A stretch of 64,000 bases of DNA from Phymatolithon calcareum (Eukaryota > Rhodophyta > Florideophyceae > Hapalidiales). Each line of letters begins with the position of its first letter. Position 1 is the first letter of the stretch. The DNA is taken from contig OZ345370.1 of the NCBI GenBank assembly GCA_977006965.1, positions 1,550,001-1,614,000 on the forward strand. Reading direction: 5' to 3'. Below are positions 11,419 through 20,759 of this stretch, piece by piece. The position numbers and the translations under genes were made by a program. The notes under the pieces were generated by a model. That model saw nothing but the letters and a program-made list of their open reading frames with translations, searched no databases and was not told the origin of the DNA.

Positions 11419-14088
11419 CTACCGGTTTCGACCATGCTGATGCCTTCCGTTATCATTTGTGCCGTGCCTTGAATGTTCAACCGATTCACGCCTTGCGTTT
11501 TCATCAGATGAACCCTTTCCCCTTCCCCTCTTTTTCGGGTCCGGTCGTTCCTCCTCATCCGCATCAAGCAGTTCCCTTATTCTTGTGAGCAATCGATACG
11601 CCCTTGATTCCAACGCTCTCGAGTAAGCTTCAAGTCCAGCAAGTCCAATATCTTCATTACTTTCAATTTTCGCCATGTCAAGATCCGTGTGTTGCATTGT
11701 CGGCCAGTCCCTTCTCAAGTCTCGAATAGCGTTCTGACACCTTCGAAAAGCGGTGATAGCCTTGTGAAGCCGTTCGCCACGAACGTCCAGAGTTCGGGAA
11801 AGGAATGATTTGTGTTGCGTTTTGTCCTCCCAGATGAGAGCCACTTTTTCAAGACTTGATGTGATTTCCTTCGCGTTGTCCCTTGACCACAAATTTCTGT
11901 CTTTCATAAAGTCAGACACCTTGAACATATCCCAAGTTGTCAAACCTTCCTTCAAATCTCGTGAAATCAAATTACGCGCATGTTTCGGAAGGGCATCGAC
12001 AAAAGCCTTCGGTACAGGCATGCTCTTGACAATATCAACGTTGATCTCGTGCGCAACTTTGAATACGCCTTTCATTTCTTGCTCAGCTTCTTGAACAACT
12101 CGCCGAACAGCAGGCGCCAATCCACCCTTCTTCACAACAGGAACCTTGACCCACCATTTCCTGCGACTGCGACCACTCTTCGCCGACCCACCTGTCTCCG
12201 GCTCCACGTATTCCACCTCTCCTTTCAACACTGCGAATGATCGCATTGTTCTACGGACGCTCTTGTCGCAACGTTCAAGGTTCGGAAGGTGCTTCGCAAT
12301 GTCCTCACGAACTGCAAGAGGCTGCCCTGGTCGTACCTCCTTGATTTCCTGAAGCATGGACAAAAGAACTTCAAGTTCGGTAGCCCAGGTGTGCTCCAAC
12401 TTTTCAGGGAGTGGTTCCAGTCGCTTCAAGTCACCGAAGGTATTCGCATTCAATGTAGTTATTTGCAATTCAAGCGCTCTTGCAGGTCCGAGATGCTTCC
12501 GCTTCACAGTAAAGTTGTTCAAGCATTCTTGCATAACCTTAACCCTCTTTTGCATTTCTTCCATGCGTTCCCGAGACACCGAGTGCGTCGAAGCACGAAC
12601 AGCGCTCCTCGAAATAGGCCTTTGCAAGCTGTTGCGGTGCGCAGCGGCAGCACCACCAAGCCCGGGAGGTCCACGGGGTGCCTCTGGAATTTCTGCTGGC
12701 CCAGGGTCACTCACATTGAAATCAGGAAGACGAGCACGTGCCAGAGGAATGTCAGAATTCTCATCTTGAACATTCGACGTTGCTAGCCTCTCACGCCCAG
12801 TGCTCCGAGTCTGTTTCTGGGGAGTGCTTCTTTGCGCCTTCTGGATTCGCTGCGCTTGCTCGATGTCGTGAAACTTCCTCTCCGTACTCGGGTGAGGATA
12901 CGTTTCGTGTACGTCTTCAATCGATTTCCTCGGAGGCCTTGAAGAAGACACGGCAGCAGATCGAGAGGACTGCCCGCCTCCATGAACAGGAGGGCGAGCT
13001 CTACCTTCCCTATGATGCTTCTTCGGCTTCGACGGGGTCGTTGGAGTGGTGTTTTGAATGGGCATGGCACGAGTATGATTTTCATGAGCGTGAGAGTGGC
13101 TGTATGCGACGTTGGGGGAAGGAGTGGTAGGAGTAGTTTCCAACACATTGGATTCAACCAAGTGATCCGTTCCTAAAGTGGCTTCAGGGTCATCTTCAAA
13201 AGCTTCCCGAATGCACTCACATCGGTACGTGTACATCTTGATTCGCTCATGAACATCTAGACCCTCTTCCGGGGAAAGGAAGGGAATAACCTTGTAGTAA
13301 AGTTCGACGACAACCCAATAGAGTTCAAACGCCTCAACATATTCTTCCTGCTCGTCGGCATGCACTGCCCGTTCGGCCGTTTCTTCGGCCTCACGGAAAA
13401 GTTCCTGAATGTGCACATCTCCAGCCCCCCAATCGCTGACGTCTTCTTCCACTTGAACGTTTTGTGCAAACGGATAAACCTCAGCATTGGCAGCCCGCAT
13501 TTCTGAAACTTGCGCTTCAGACATGCTGCGCTTTAGTGAAAGTTGCTCTTCTCGTCCACTGCTAGCGATCGGCTGAGTGGCACTGAACGCGACCATTTCG
13601 CGCAAACTCTGTTCGCTTGAGACCGGAACATTTTGCGGTCGGTTACGGTTTTGCGAAAATCGAGCGTAACTTTCAAGTTGCCCAGGGTCAGTTTTCGGAT
13701 GTCGATGTTCCAACTCATGAGTGTGATCACCAAAGGTATCCGGATCATCAAACTGCGGCGGTTGTTCCGGAAGTTGTAAATCTCTTTCGCCCAACGGAGC
13801 ACGATCGGTAAACTTTTGGATTAGTTGGTCTACGCCCTTGGGCACATCACGGCCGGGTGATGGTTGTTTCTTCTTGTGGTCTTCGTCGCGCTGAGTGTTC
13901 TTCTTAAGAAAGGCCGCGAGTTCGGCTTGTGCGCGCGGCTGCCTGCGCTGGGTGCGTGTGGGTGCTGGAGGAACGGAACCACGCTCAAACTGGGCGCGAA
14001 TTGATTTGACAGATCTCGGCTCGCGGGCCTCCTCCACCGAGGAATGCGCGGCACGCCCCTCGCCGGGGAGTAAGTGTGCGCCTAGCAT
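11419..14088 (-). CDS. MIT domain - PRONE domain protein, predicted Rop/Rac GTPase exchange factor
   Basis: This single-exon ORF has 889 aa. Residues about 224-298 form an MIT-type three-helix unit (AERAVHADEQEEYVEAFELY, then KMYTYRCE), which in other proteins binds ESCRT-III tails. Residues about 516-843 match the PRONE domain of plant RopGEFs along its length: an EPLPEKLEHTWATELEVLLS block, the KWWVKVPVV block near 640, a VPKAFVDALPKHAR block, and the final LDMAKIESNEDIGLAGLEAY plus SRALESRAYRLLTRI helix. PRONE proteins catalyse GDP release from Rho-family GTPases of the Rop/Rac type. The N-terminal 220 and the middle 310 residues are Pro/Ser/Arg-rich and probably disordered, and a basic tail follows PRONE. 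MIT plus PRONE in one chain is unfamiliar to me and suggests coupling of Rho signalling to membrane traffic. An upstream 5' exon cannot be excluded. Confidence 0.82.
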   Translation of the reverse strand: MLGAHLLPGEGRAAHSSVEEAREPRSVKSIRAQFERGSVPPAPTRTQRRQPRAQAELAAFLKKNTQRDEDHKKKQPSPGRDVPKGVDQLIQKFTDRAPLGERDLQLPEQPPQFDDPDTFGDHTHELEHRHPKTDPGQLESYARFSQNRNRPQNVPVSSEQSLREMVAFSATQPIASSGREEQLSLKRSMSEAQVSEMRAANAEVYPFAQNVQVEEDVSDWGAGDVHIQELFREAEETAERAVHADEQEEYVEAFELYWVVVELYYKVIPFLSPEEGLDVHERIKMYTYRCECIREAFEDDPEATLGTDHLVESNVLETTPTTPSPNVAYSHSHAHENHTRAMPIQNTTPTTPSKPKKHHREGRARPPVHGGGQSSRSAAVSSSRPPRKSIEDVHETYPHPSTERKFHDIEQAQRIQKAQRSTPQKQTRSTGRERLATSNVQDENSDIPLARARLPDFNVSDPGPAEIPEAPRGPPGLGGAAAAHRNSLQRPISRSAVRASTHSVSRERMEEMQKRVKVMQECLNNFTVKRKHLGPARALELQITTLNANTFGDLKRLEPLPEKLEHTWATELEVLLSMLQEIKEVRPGQPLAVREDIAKHLPNLERCDKSVRRTMRSFAVLKGEVEYVEPETGGSAKSGRSRRKWWVKVPVVKKGGLAPAVRRVVQEAEQEMKGVFKVAHEINVDIVKSMPVPKAFVDALPKHARNLISRDLKEGLTTWDMFKVSDFMKDRNLWSRDNAKEITSSLEKVALIWEDKTQHKSFLSRTLDVRGERLHKAITAFRRCQNAIRDLRRDWPTMQHTDLDMAKIESNEDIGLAGLEAYSRALESRAYRLLTRIRELLDADEEERPDPKKRGRGKGSSDENARRESVEHSRHGTNDNGRHQHGRNR

Positions 14089-14580
14089 GACGGCGGCGGC
14101 GACAGATGTCGGGGCACGCGGAAATTCCGGTGGTCGTCGGTGATGTCGTGCGCTTCGCGGTGCGGTGGGATCCAGAGCGCATCAAGGGGGGCGGTGCAGT
14201 CACGGGTATGTGAGGCAATTGAGATTTGGAACGGCCCATTGTGGAAAAGGGTGCGTTTGTCTCATCTAGCGGTTACGCGGGAGGTTTGAAAAAAGCTCAT
14301 ACGTATGATGCCGACGCGGATTTTTTTTACCACGATTCAAATTTTTGTTACCGCCCGTTTTCGTTTGCCCGACCGTTACAACATTCACGAACGTTTCTTC
14401 CGCGCGCCCGGGCGGGGGCTCAGCTGGGACAGTTCTTTGGTACAAGCCCACGCACGTCGATGCACATACTGTACTCTAGACGGTGCACCGGCTCTCCCCT
14501 GCCTGCTTGTGCAATTGAAAATTATCTACAGTACTGTATCGGATCTATCGTCTGAGAGGAAGTCCAAATTCCCCCCTTTT
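14089..14580. other. intergenic region, 5' flank of MIT-PRONE gene
   Basis: No gene is seen. The interval lies between the stop of QueG and the start of the MIT-PRONE gene, both on the minus strand. It contains CATACTGTAC near 14466 and ACAGTACTGTA near 14529. Confidence 0.45.
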
Positions 14581-16038
14581 TCAAACTTCAAAAATATCCG
14601 ACGATTTGTCACACCTTGAATGCAATCTCGTCCGAATTTCGTCCACAGCCCAAGCAGCATGTTCCCGCACCATTTGAGACGTATGAGATCGCGCCGCTGC
14701 CTCCGCGATCGCCAGTTCCCGCTGCCCACCAACGTTACCGAGTGCCACCGCCACATTGCGGCTCAGTCGCTCGAGCCCAACTCTCCATACTGCAGTATTT
14801 CTAAAACGAGATTGAAATTTTGCGTCATCCATAGCCAGCAATTCACTCAGTCGTGGCGTACTGATTTCTCTTCCCACTGATCCCCAAAGAGGACTGTGAC
14901 CGCTATCCCATTCCAACTTATTCCAGGGACAAACCTGCTGACATATGTCGCACCCATAGATTCGGGCCCCAATGTCTTTTCGCAGCTCGATAGGAATCGA
15001 TCCCTTCAGTTCAATAGTGAGATAACTTATACATCGCCGGGCATCCACCACACGGTCGTCCACAATAGCCTTTGTCGGACAATGAATTTTGCATTTCTTG
15101 CACTTTCCGCAACCAGCTTTTCCACGTCTCGGTTCCACACCTTCCTCACCATCAATCGGTAGTGCAACGGTTGTGAACAGGGCACCCAGGAACATGCCAC
15201 TTCCGATCTTCGGATTAATCAGCAATGAATTCTTCCCAATAAATCCCATTCCCGCACGCTCCGCAAAATCTCGTTCCAGCACTGCCCCAGTGTCCACGTA
15301 GTAACGCACAACACCTCCAGCCCTCGAGCAGAGCCACTCTCCAAGAGCTCTTAATCGGGATCCCAAAATGTTGTGGTAATCGCCTCCCCATGCATAGCAC
15401 GATACAATCCCAGTATCCGCAATATCACTGCCACTTCGCTTTGCATTTCGTCTCCGTAGAGTTGCCACGTCATGTTCCACCGGAAGCCCCGACATTCCCG
15501 GCCAATACGGCATGCCAACCATCACAACCGCTTGTGCCCCTGGAAGAATCAACTTTGGGTCCCTTCTTCGTGCCACGCGATCGCTTCGACTCATGTACGC
15601 CATTTCCCCATTGTAGCTGCCGCGCAAAAAAGAAATATGAAAGAAGTCTCAGATTACCGTTTTCGTTGAGTACCAGCACGGTGGGATTTCATCGCAGGCT
15701 TACCCATTTTTCAGCCACTTTTCATAATTTTTCAGTCGACTTGAAGGTTTAGTTGAAGTTATGCATGTTGATGAGAGTCCGAGGTTTTTTGCCTTCACTT
15801 TCAGATCCGATGCCACGTGCTTCAGCTCTTCTGATGAGCTTCAGAAAGCACAGTAAAGAAATGTTAGCTCGTTCAACACTTGATATCAAAGAAGCATCAC
15901 CACAGTACTTCCTACTCACAATGCATTTTCAGAATCCTTTGACCCTATCCAATTGCTGTTCCATCCACGCCTCTTCGCCAGACCACGGCTCCAACAGGTC
16001 TTGGGAATCCGACGTTCGAGCCTGTGAAACCTGTGCAT
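14581..16038 (-). CDS. queG: epoxyqueuosine reductase QueG, organelle-targeted, three exons
   Basis: QueG reduces epoxyqueuosine in tRNA to queuosine using a cobalamin and two 4Fe-4S clusters. My model joins exons 16038-15920, 15838-15704 and 15616-14581 (introns 81 and 87 nt, all GT-AG) into 429 aa. The second junction restores the family block KWLKNGYNGEMAYM, which no single frame shows. Cluster motifs are CGKCKKCKIHCP near 257 and YGCDICQQVCPWN near 307; the GGDYHN and DTGAVLERDFAERAG blocks are present. Exon 1 encodes an Arg-rich leader (MHRFHRLERR) with few acidic residues, fitting an organelle transit peptide, so I infer action in mitochondrion or plastid. It is divergent from SmB-1. 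A truncated duplicate lies at about 20.1-20.3 kb. The 5' exon is the least certain part. Confidence 0.88.
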
Positions 16039-16082
16039 AACATGCAGATACTGGTCCTGCCTGATTCAAGACCTTTGACACA

Positions 16083-16466
16083 TCAACGTGGAACAGAAAA
16101 GAAGTGCGTGAAATCAATTTTTGCAGGCCGGATGTTCAGCTCGTAGAAGACAACGGGAAGTTGATTTTGTTCCAAATGCAATGCAATTAGTTCGTTGTCC
16201 ACAATATAGTCCCAGCTTCGGTTCAATACGTAATCGCGGGAGCCATGTTCGCCAAGCAAAAGAACATGAGCATGGAACACCTGATGCAACTCTGAGACTT
16301 CTTGAGCTGATTGGACATTGCCCCGTGATCTCAATGCTGCATAATTCGGAGCACATGACATTACAGTAGTATGATCTGCATAAGTCATACTCTCGAACCA
16401 AATGGAAGCCAGCGCTGACAACGGCCGCCTCGAATCCGGATAGGAGCACTGGAAACCGTTTGCCAA
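16083..16466 (-). CDS. doubtful ORF in the QueG/SmB-1 shared promoter
   Basis: A 127-codon frame lies in the 500-bp gap between the divergent QueG and SmB-1 starts. It has fairly protein-like composition ([24 protein letters not shown]) but no recognised domain. The duplicated block keeps alignable DNA at about 20406-20610, where a related minus-strand frame reads VAFGVFRVIFGE but is otherwise different and short. The conservation could reflect a small decaying gene or the promoter itself. It overlaps the SmB-1 5' leader. Confidence 0.22.
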   Translation of the reverse strand: MANGFQCSYPDSRRPLSALASIWFESMTYADHTTVMSCAPNYAALRSRGNVQSAQEVSELHQVFHAHVLLLGEHGSRDYVLNRSWDYIVDNELIALHLEQNQLPVVFYELNIRPAKIDFTHFFSVPR

Positions 16467-16537
16467 GAAAGAAACATTTGCAAGGGAAAGAGGATCTTCT
16501 CTGCGGAAACAGAGGTTGCAGAAACAACGCCTCCAAA

Positions 16538-17437
16538 ATGTCTATCACAAAGAACAGCAAAATGCTGCAATTTGTCAACTATCGCATGCGCGTGACGCTG
16601 GATGACAAGCGCACCGTCATCGGTCGTTTCATGGCGTTCGACAAGCACATGAATCTTGTGCTTGCAGACTGCGAAGAATTCCGAAAATGCAAGAAGAAGG
16701 TAAGTTCGTCCATATTGTCTTCAATGCAGCGTCGTTGTCATCGAGAAACTGATGAATTAACGTAAAATCGCTGTGTTTGTACATTTTACAAATTTTACAG
16801 GGACGATAATCTAACACTTAGTTTTCGTTCGTATGTTGTACTCACGTCTGATCAGGACACCGAGGAGCGTCGCGTATTGGGACTGGTGCTGCTCCGAGGT
16901 GAATGCGTCGTGTCTCTTGCCGTTGAATCCCCGCCCCCACCAAAGGAGAAGAAGAAACCAGCTCAGCAGAGAGTGGACATTCCTCTCGGGCGCGGCGTGC
17001 CACTCGGTCGCGGCATGATGGGTCCTATGCCTGGGCTTGCGGGTCCCGCACCGGGCATTGGCGCACCGTTGCAGCCGCAGATGTCTGCAAATCCGCAGAT
17101 GTACCAGCCAGCATTTGGACGAGGTGGCGCTCCTCCCATGGCGTCATACGGTCGCGGTGCACCAGTACCTCCCGCGGGATACGCGCCCGGTGCACCCGGC
17201 GGTATGATGAATGCTGCAGGATATCCCAATGCGATGGTACGTTGTCACGTCTTTTTGAACGAGCGCAAAGTGAAGATACTTGGCCCGAATAACTAACGCG
17301 TTGAGCAAACTCCTTGTGTGTGTGCGATATTGCAGATGGCACCGCGATATCAAGAAAACGGAATGGGGCCCGCGCAACCGGCGCCAGGGATTGGCCCGTC
17401 AGGATATAACAACCGCAATCCTGCATCTGGGCACTGA
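16538..17437 (+). CDS. SNRPB: small nuclear ribonucleoprotein SmB, copy 1, three exons
   Basis: SmB is one of seven Sm proteins forming the ring on U1, U2, U4 and U5 snRNAs in the spliceosome. Exons 16538-16699, 16856-17236 and 17336-17437 give 214 aa; introns are 156 and 99 nt. Exon 1 holds Sm1 ([18 protein letters not shown], then [20 protein letters not shown]), exon 2 starts with Sm2 ([17 protein letters not shown]), and a Gly/Pro/Met-rich tail follows, as in SmB/SmN. An upstream in-frame Met exists but the family starts with a short MSITKNSKM-like N-terminus, which I chose. The gene is duplicated at 20760-21661. Exons 1-2 and intron 1 are nearly identical between copies, while intron 2 and exon 3 differ. 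Its 3' end converges on ORF206, 13 nt from that ORF's stop. Confidence 0.93.
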
Positions 17438-17450
17438 ATCGACTTGTATG

Positions 17451-18071
17451 CTAAGCGTGCGTGTCCGCGGTAGGCGCATCAGTGCGGTCATCTGAAAGAA
17501 GCGCCTGCGCCTCCTTCCAGAGCGCCATATCTTCCTGCGCTTCGTCACTGTGGAAGTCTTCGATGCTGCGATGCTGCTGCAATCCGTCTCGCCAGCTAGC
17601 GACAGGCATGACGACGCGACGGACACGGCGTCTCTGACGGCGTAGTATAGGCGGTGTAAAAAGTCTTGAATAAACCCCTGGTTCAACGAACATTGTACGA
17701 TCGTCACCCGGCTTATCTGTCGTAAATACCGGTGCTGCGGGGCTGTACCGCGGTCGTTTCCGCAGCTGCGGCGCGGAACGCGGCACAAAGGAGATGCCGT
17801 TTTCGTCGGTCAAGAAACGGGACTTGCACGGCCCGTTGTGCGGTGGTGTTTTCAGTTCTTGCAGTACAGTGGGTCCGGCCGGTTTGGGGATAACACGCAA
17901 GGCGGCTAGCGCTGCCTCGTACTTGCAAATTTCGACATCCTTCAGTCTTTTCAGCTCGGTCTCATCGATGAGGTTGTCATCAAACAAGTTCTTGGCGTTC
18001 TGAAGGCCGGTTTTCAGACTATTGCGCAAGTCGCTTGTCGTCATGGGACAGGTCTTGTCTCCTGAGCTCAT
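17451..18071 (-). CDS. uncharacterised 206-aa protein (ORF206)
   Basis: I do not recognise a family. The N-terminal 55 residues look helical, with an acidic/basic SHOCT-like pattern (AKNLFDDNLIDETELKRLKD). The middle is Pro/Arg-rich, followed by a basic run RRQRRRVRRVV and an acidic C-terminus (DEAQEDMALWKEAQALL). This suggests a small, mostly disordered nuclear or nucleolar protein, which is inference. It sits between SmB-1 and the truncated GRC3 copy. The matching place in the second half of the duplication holds a broken relative at about 21663-21870, with recognisable SRRLF and related residues around an in-frame stop, so this gene belonged to the ancestral duplicated block. Preservation of the frame in one copy supports it being real. 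Confidence 0.55.
   Translation of the reverse strand: MSSGDKTCPMTTSDLRNSLKTGLQNAKNLFDDNLIDETELKRLKDVEICKYEAALAALRVIPKPAGPTVLQELKTPPHNGPCKSRFLTDENGISFVPRSAPQLRKRPRYSPAAPVFTTDKPGDDRTMFVEPGVYSRLFTPPILRRQRRRVRRVVMPVASWRDGLQQHRSIEDFHSDEAQEDMALWKEAQALLSDDRTDAPTADTHA
17669..17674 (+). terminator. putative SmB-1 polyadenylation signal
   Basis: AATAAA in the context TCTTGAATAAAC, 232 bases after the SmB-1 stop and antisense within ORF206. The same TCTTGAATAAAC context is kept after SmB-2 although ORF206 is broken there, which favours a role in SmB mRNA processing. Confidence 0.5.
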
Positions 18072-19574
18072 GGTTGTAAGCAGAAAGAGTGCACAGTTGA
18101 AAACTGGTCCTCAGGGAAGTGGTTGTATTTGCTTGAATCGCGCCGTCTTTTTTTCCAAATCTTCGGGTGGGTGCGGGGCCGGGGGTGACTGTGGTCGCTC
18201 TGCAAAGGAGGACATCGCTACTTCGCCCAGTGGCACATGGGAAAGGGGACGAATCTGGCCGGATATCCGGCCAGATTTAATTTTCGAAATTTTAAGCTTC
18301 GAAGCACGATATGATGAAATGATCTGTCATGAACAACTGTAAGCAGTAATCACGCAGTGATTGGTGCGGAGCAAGATCATCTCCACATCGCAGGGCCAGA
18401 GTGACGGTCGAGTATAATTACATTCCCTCACAATATGACACAATTAATTATGTAATTATTTCTTGTACGCCGCTTTAGATTTGGCGGAAGAATAGGGTTT
18501 GAGACTCCTCAATCAATGCTCGTTATTCTCATTCACATCATTCCCAGAACTTCAGGACGAATTCACTTCTTTGCTTTAAGTTATATGTTGGCGAGCGAGG
18601 AGCTCTGGCTTTCAGACTCCCTGTAGGCTGAACCCTGGTTCAGACACAATTTCTGTTGGCGAGCGAAGAGCTCTGGCTTTCATACTCTCTTTAGGCTGAA
18701 CCCCTGGTTCAGACACCATTTGTAGATTGGGAATCGTTTTCCCGCTCTTAGGTTCAGCCGTGACGCGTTCGCGCAACACTTCAGGTCTCATGCAGTAGCC
18801 TTACATCTACAATATCCACAGGAGTGGGTGGATGGGTTCCTGATGAAGAGGGTAGATCTGATCAGTTCGAGTGTCGTTGGGTGCTTGACCTCAGTCCATG
18901 ACACTGGCATAAATACCTGATTTGCACCTATTGACCCTTGCATCTTCATACAGTATCCCTTCTCTCAGCCGGAAGTGTCACAGAGGGGCTCATTTGCTTT
19001 TCTTTTGCCGATTTACGGCCGTTGCACATATTAGACTGGTGCCTTATCGACCCTTACGCCTTCACGGAGACCTTCGATACGGGAACTGCCACAGGCAACG
19101 CGCTAAAACAAGTCTTCTGTTACTTGAACCTTCCCAGAAACTGCTGTGGTCTCTCACACCAAAAACGAAGAAAGCGCTGCGAAAGTTAGCATTTGGGGAA
19201 TCATAAAGAGCAAGTTTTTCGAGGTTCATCCGTCAGTCACGCTGTAAGATGTGTTTGAATGTGTCTCGTCACCTGTAAGAGATCTTACGGAAAGTCAGTC
19301 ATAACTGACGCTGCCATCCTGAGCTGTAAACAATGTACAATTTATGAGTCGCGGGCATGATATATCTACACTTCATGTGTAACTTGCTGTGCACGTCACC
19401 ATAATTCAAAAATTACATGTATCGGAAACTTTGCCGAAAACTGGTACAGTAATCCCAAAATTACGGGAATCATCCGAACAGCCTATTATTTTTATCGAAA
19501 GTATAGCCGTCAGTGCTTTTTGGGCTGTATCACAGCCAGTTCGTTGCCTGTCTATTCAACTCCGCCAGGGTCAT
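18072..19574. other. gene-poor interval inside the duplication, copy A
   Basis: About 1.5 kb between the ORF206 start and the truncated GRC3 copy. It includes a two-copy 68-bp repeat at 18587-18722. Plus-strand frames near 18922-19206 have no recognisable content. The matching interval in copy B is much shorter and contains a foldback instead. Confidence 0.45.
18587..18722. repeat. 68-bp direct repeat, two copies
   Basis: GTTGGCGAGCGARGAGCTCTG starts at 18587 and again at 18655, a 68-base period with a handful of differences. Each unit ends in a small inverted repeat CTGAACC...GGTTCAG that could form a 7-bp hairpin. Origin unknown. Confidence 0.8.
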
Positions 19575-20090
19575 GAAGGCTTAGTCTCCATTTGTCCACC
19601 TGTCGCCACAACATTCGAAGACAAGTACGGCGCTGTCACACACGGCGCTGCCGTTTCAACCACAACTAAAAATAGGCCCGAAAGCACCTGCATCGCTCCA
19701 GATTCGATGGTTTTATCTCAATGTTGCAATTCCTCCTTCACAACAGGAGTCGTGACGTTTAGATTTCTCTTTTCCCCGCCAACTCCACGCACCAGTCCGA
19801 ATCAAGGTACGTTCCATTCTGGAATGCTGTCCTTCCCACCTGCTGGCGTGCAGGCGATGGGTATGAGACATCGATTCAGCGCTGCACACCATCGGGGGCT
19901 GGGAATGTGCTGAGTGACACTCGCTGCATACACAGCGTTGCGCACAACTTTCGCGGCACAACACGTGCATGACCTTTGCCAAGTTCGTCACTGAAATACG
20001 TGGTAATGCGCAGGGCGGGCAACGAGGCACTAGAATAGAACGAACTTCTAGCTGGTACCAGGCGCAGGAGGTGGCAACTTAGCATCCTAG
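19575..20090 (-). pseudogene. truncated GRC3/NOL9 pseudogene (C-terminal third)
   Basis: This stretch aligns with the 3' third of the intact GRC3 gene at about 22300-22797. Recognisable blocks include PARSSFYS, ITTYFSDELGKG and RVVP on the minus strand, followed by a frame change that breaks the C-terminus. It ends abruptly near 20090, where a fragment of QueG begins. The kinase core is absent. The abrupt end marks the breakpoint of the tandem duplication, so this copy was incomplete from birth. Confidence 0.85.
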
Positions 20091-20104
20091 ATGAATGCTT
20101 AGCT

Positions 20105-20300
20105 GACGTCCCGCGAATCTCTCATCGGAGATCGTAGACCAAAATGGTGTAGCAATCAATCTCCCAGGAATAGCATGCTACAATGCCAGTGTCTCCACCA
20201 CCAGTACCACTTGCCGTTGCATTTGGTAGAACGTATCCAGTTCATGCTGGACCTGAAATCCAAACTTTCTCAGTTAATATGACATACGAAAGATTGAAAT
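20105..20300 (-). pseudogene. truncated QueG pseudogene fragment
   Basis: On the minus strand this reads GGDTGIVACYSWEIDCYTIL, matching DTGIVSCYAWGGDYHNIL of the intact QueG at about 15360-15420, and further upstream a frameshifted match to its GLPVEHDV block. The iron-sulfur part is missing because the fragment stops at the junction with the GRC3 fragment. Stops and a frameshift make it non-functional. Orientation and order match the duplicated block. Confidence 0.8.
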
Positions 20301-20405
20301 TGCCGTTGTCCTGCAAGAACCATGCCGTTGCTTCTACGCGTGCGCTACTTTTCCCTATTTGAAGGAAAGAAAATGCTTACGTAAGGGAATTCCCTTTAGA
20401 AAATA

Positions 20406-20610
20406 TCATCAAGGTCAGACTGGTGCCTCGCAATAGTGTGGGAAGTCCTCACAATCTTTCCGTTTCGCTCTCCAAAAATCACCCTGAACACACCGAATGC
20501 GACCCGAGGGTCCTTGAGTTTATTGGACATTACGGCTGTGATCTTGATGTCGGACAAATCAGCATCCATTACAGCGGTTCTGTATGATCTGGAAATGTCA
20601 TACTCTCACA
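20406..20610 (-). other. copy of the QueG/SmB promoter-region sequence
   Basis: This segment aligns at DNA level with about 16240-16400, including shared ATTGGACATT, GTGATCT and GTCATACTCTC tracts. A 57-codon minus frame (starting MDADLSDIKITAV, ending DLDDIF) is open here but does not follow the same reading throughout. It is best described as duplicated upstream sequence of uncertain coding status. Confidence 0.45.
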
Positions 20611-20759
20611 CCCACAGGAACGTCATTCTGAAAGGGGGCGAGGAACGACGTTCTCAGATTTGAACTGGAGCACTAAACCGTTTGCCGAGAAAGAAACATT
20701 TACAAGGGAAAGAGGATCTTCTCTGCGGAAGCAGAGGTTGCGGAAACAACGCCTCCAAA

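Noticed and set aside
20406-20570. PX-domain-like reading of the small minus-strand frame in the duplicated promoter
   Set aside because: The resemblance is limited to a few residues near the end, and the sister copy reads in a different way; it is explained by duplicated upstream DNA.
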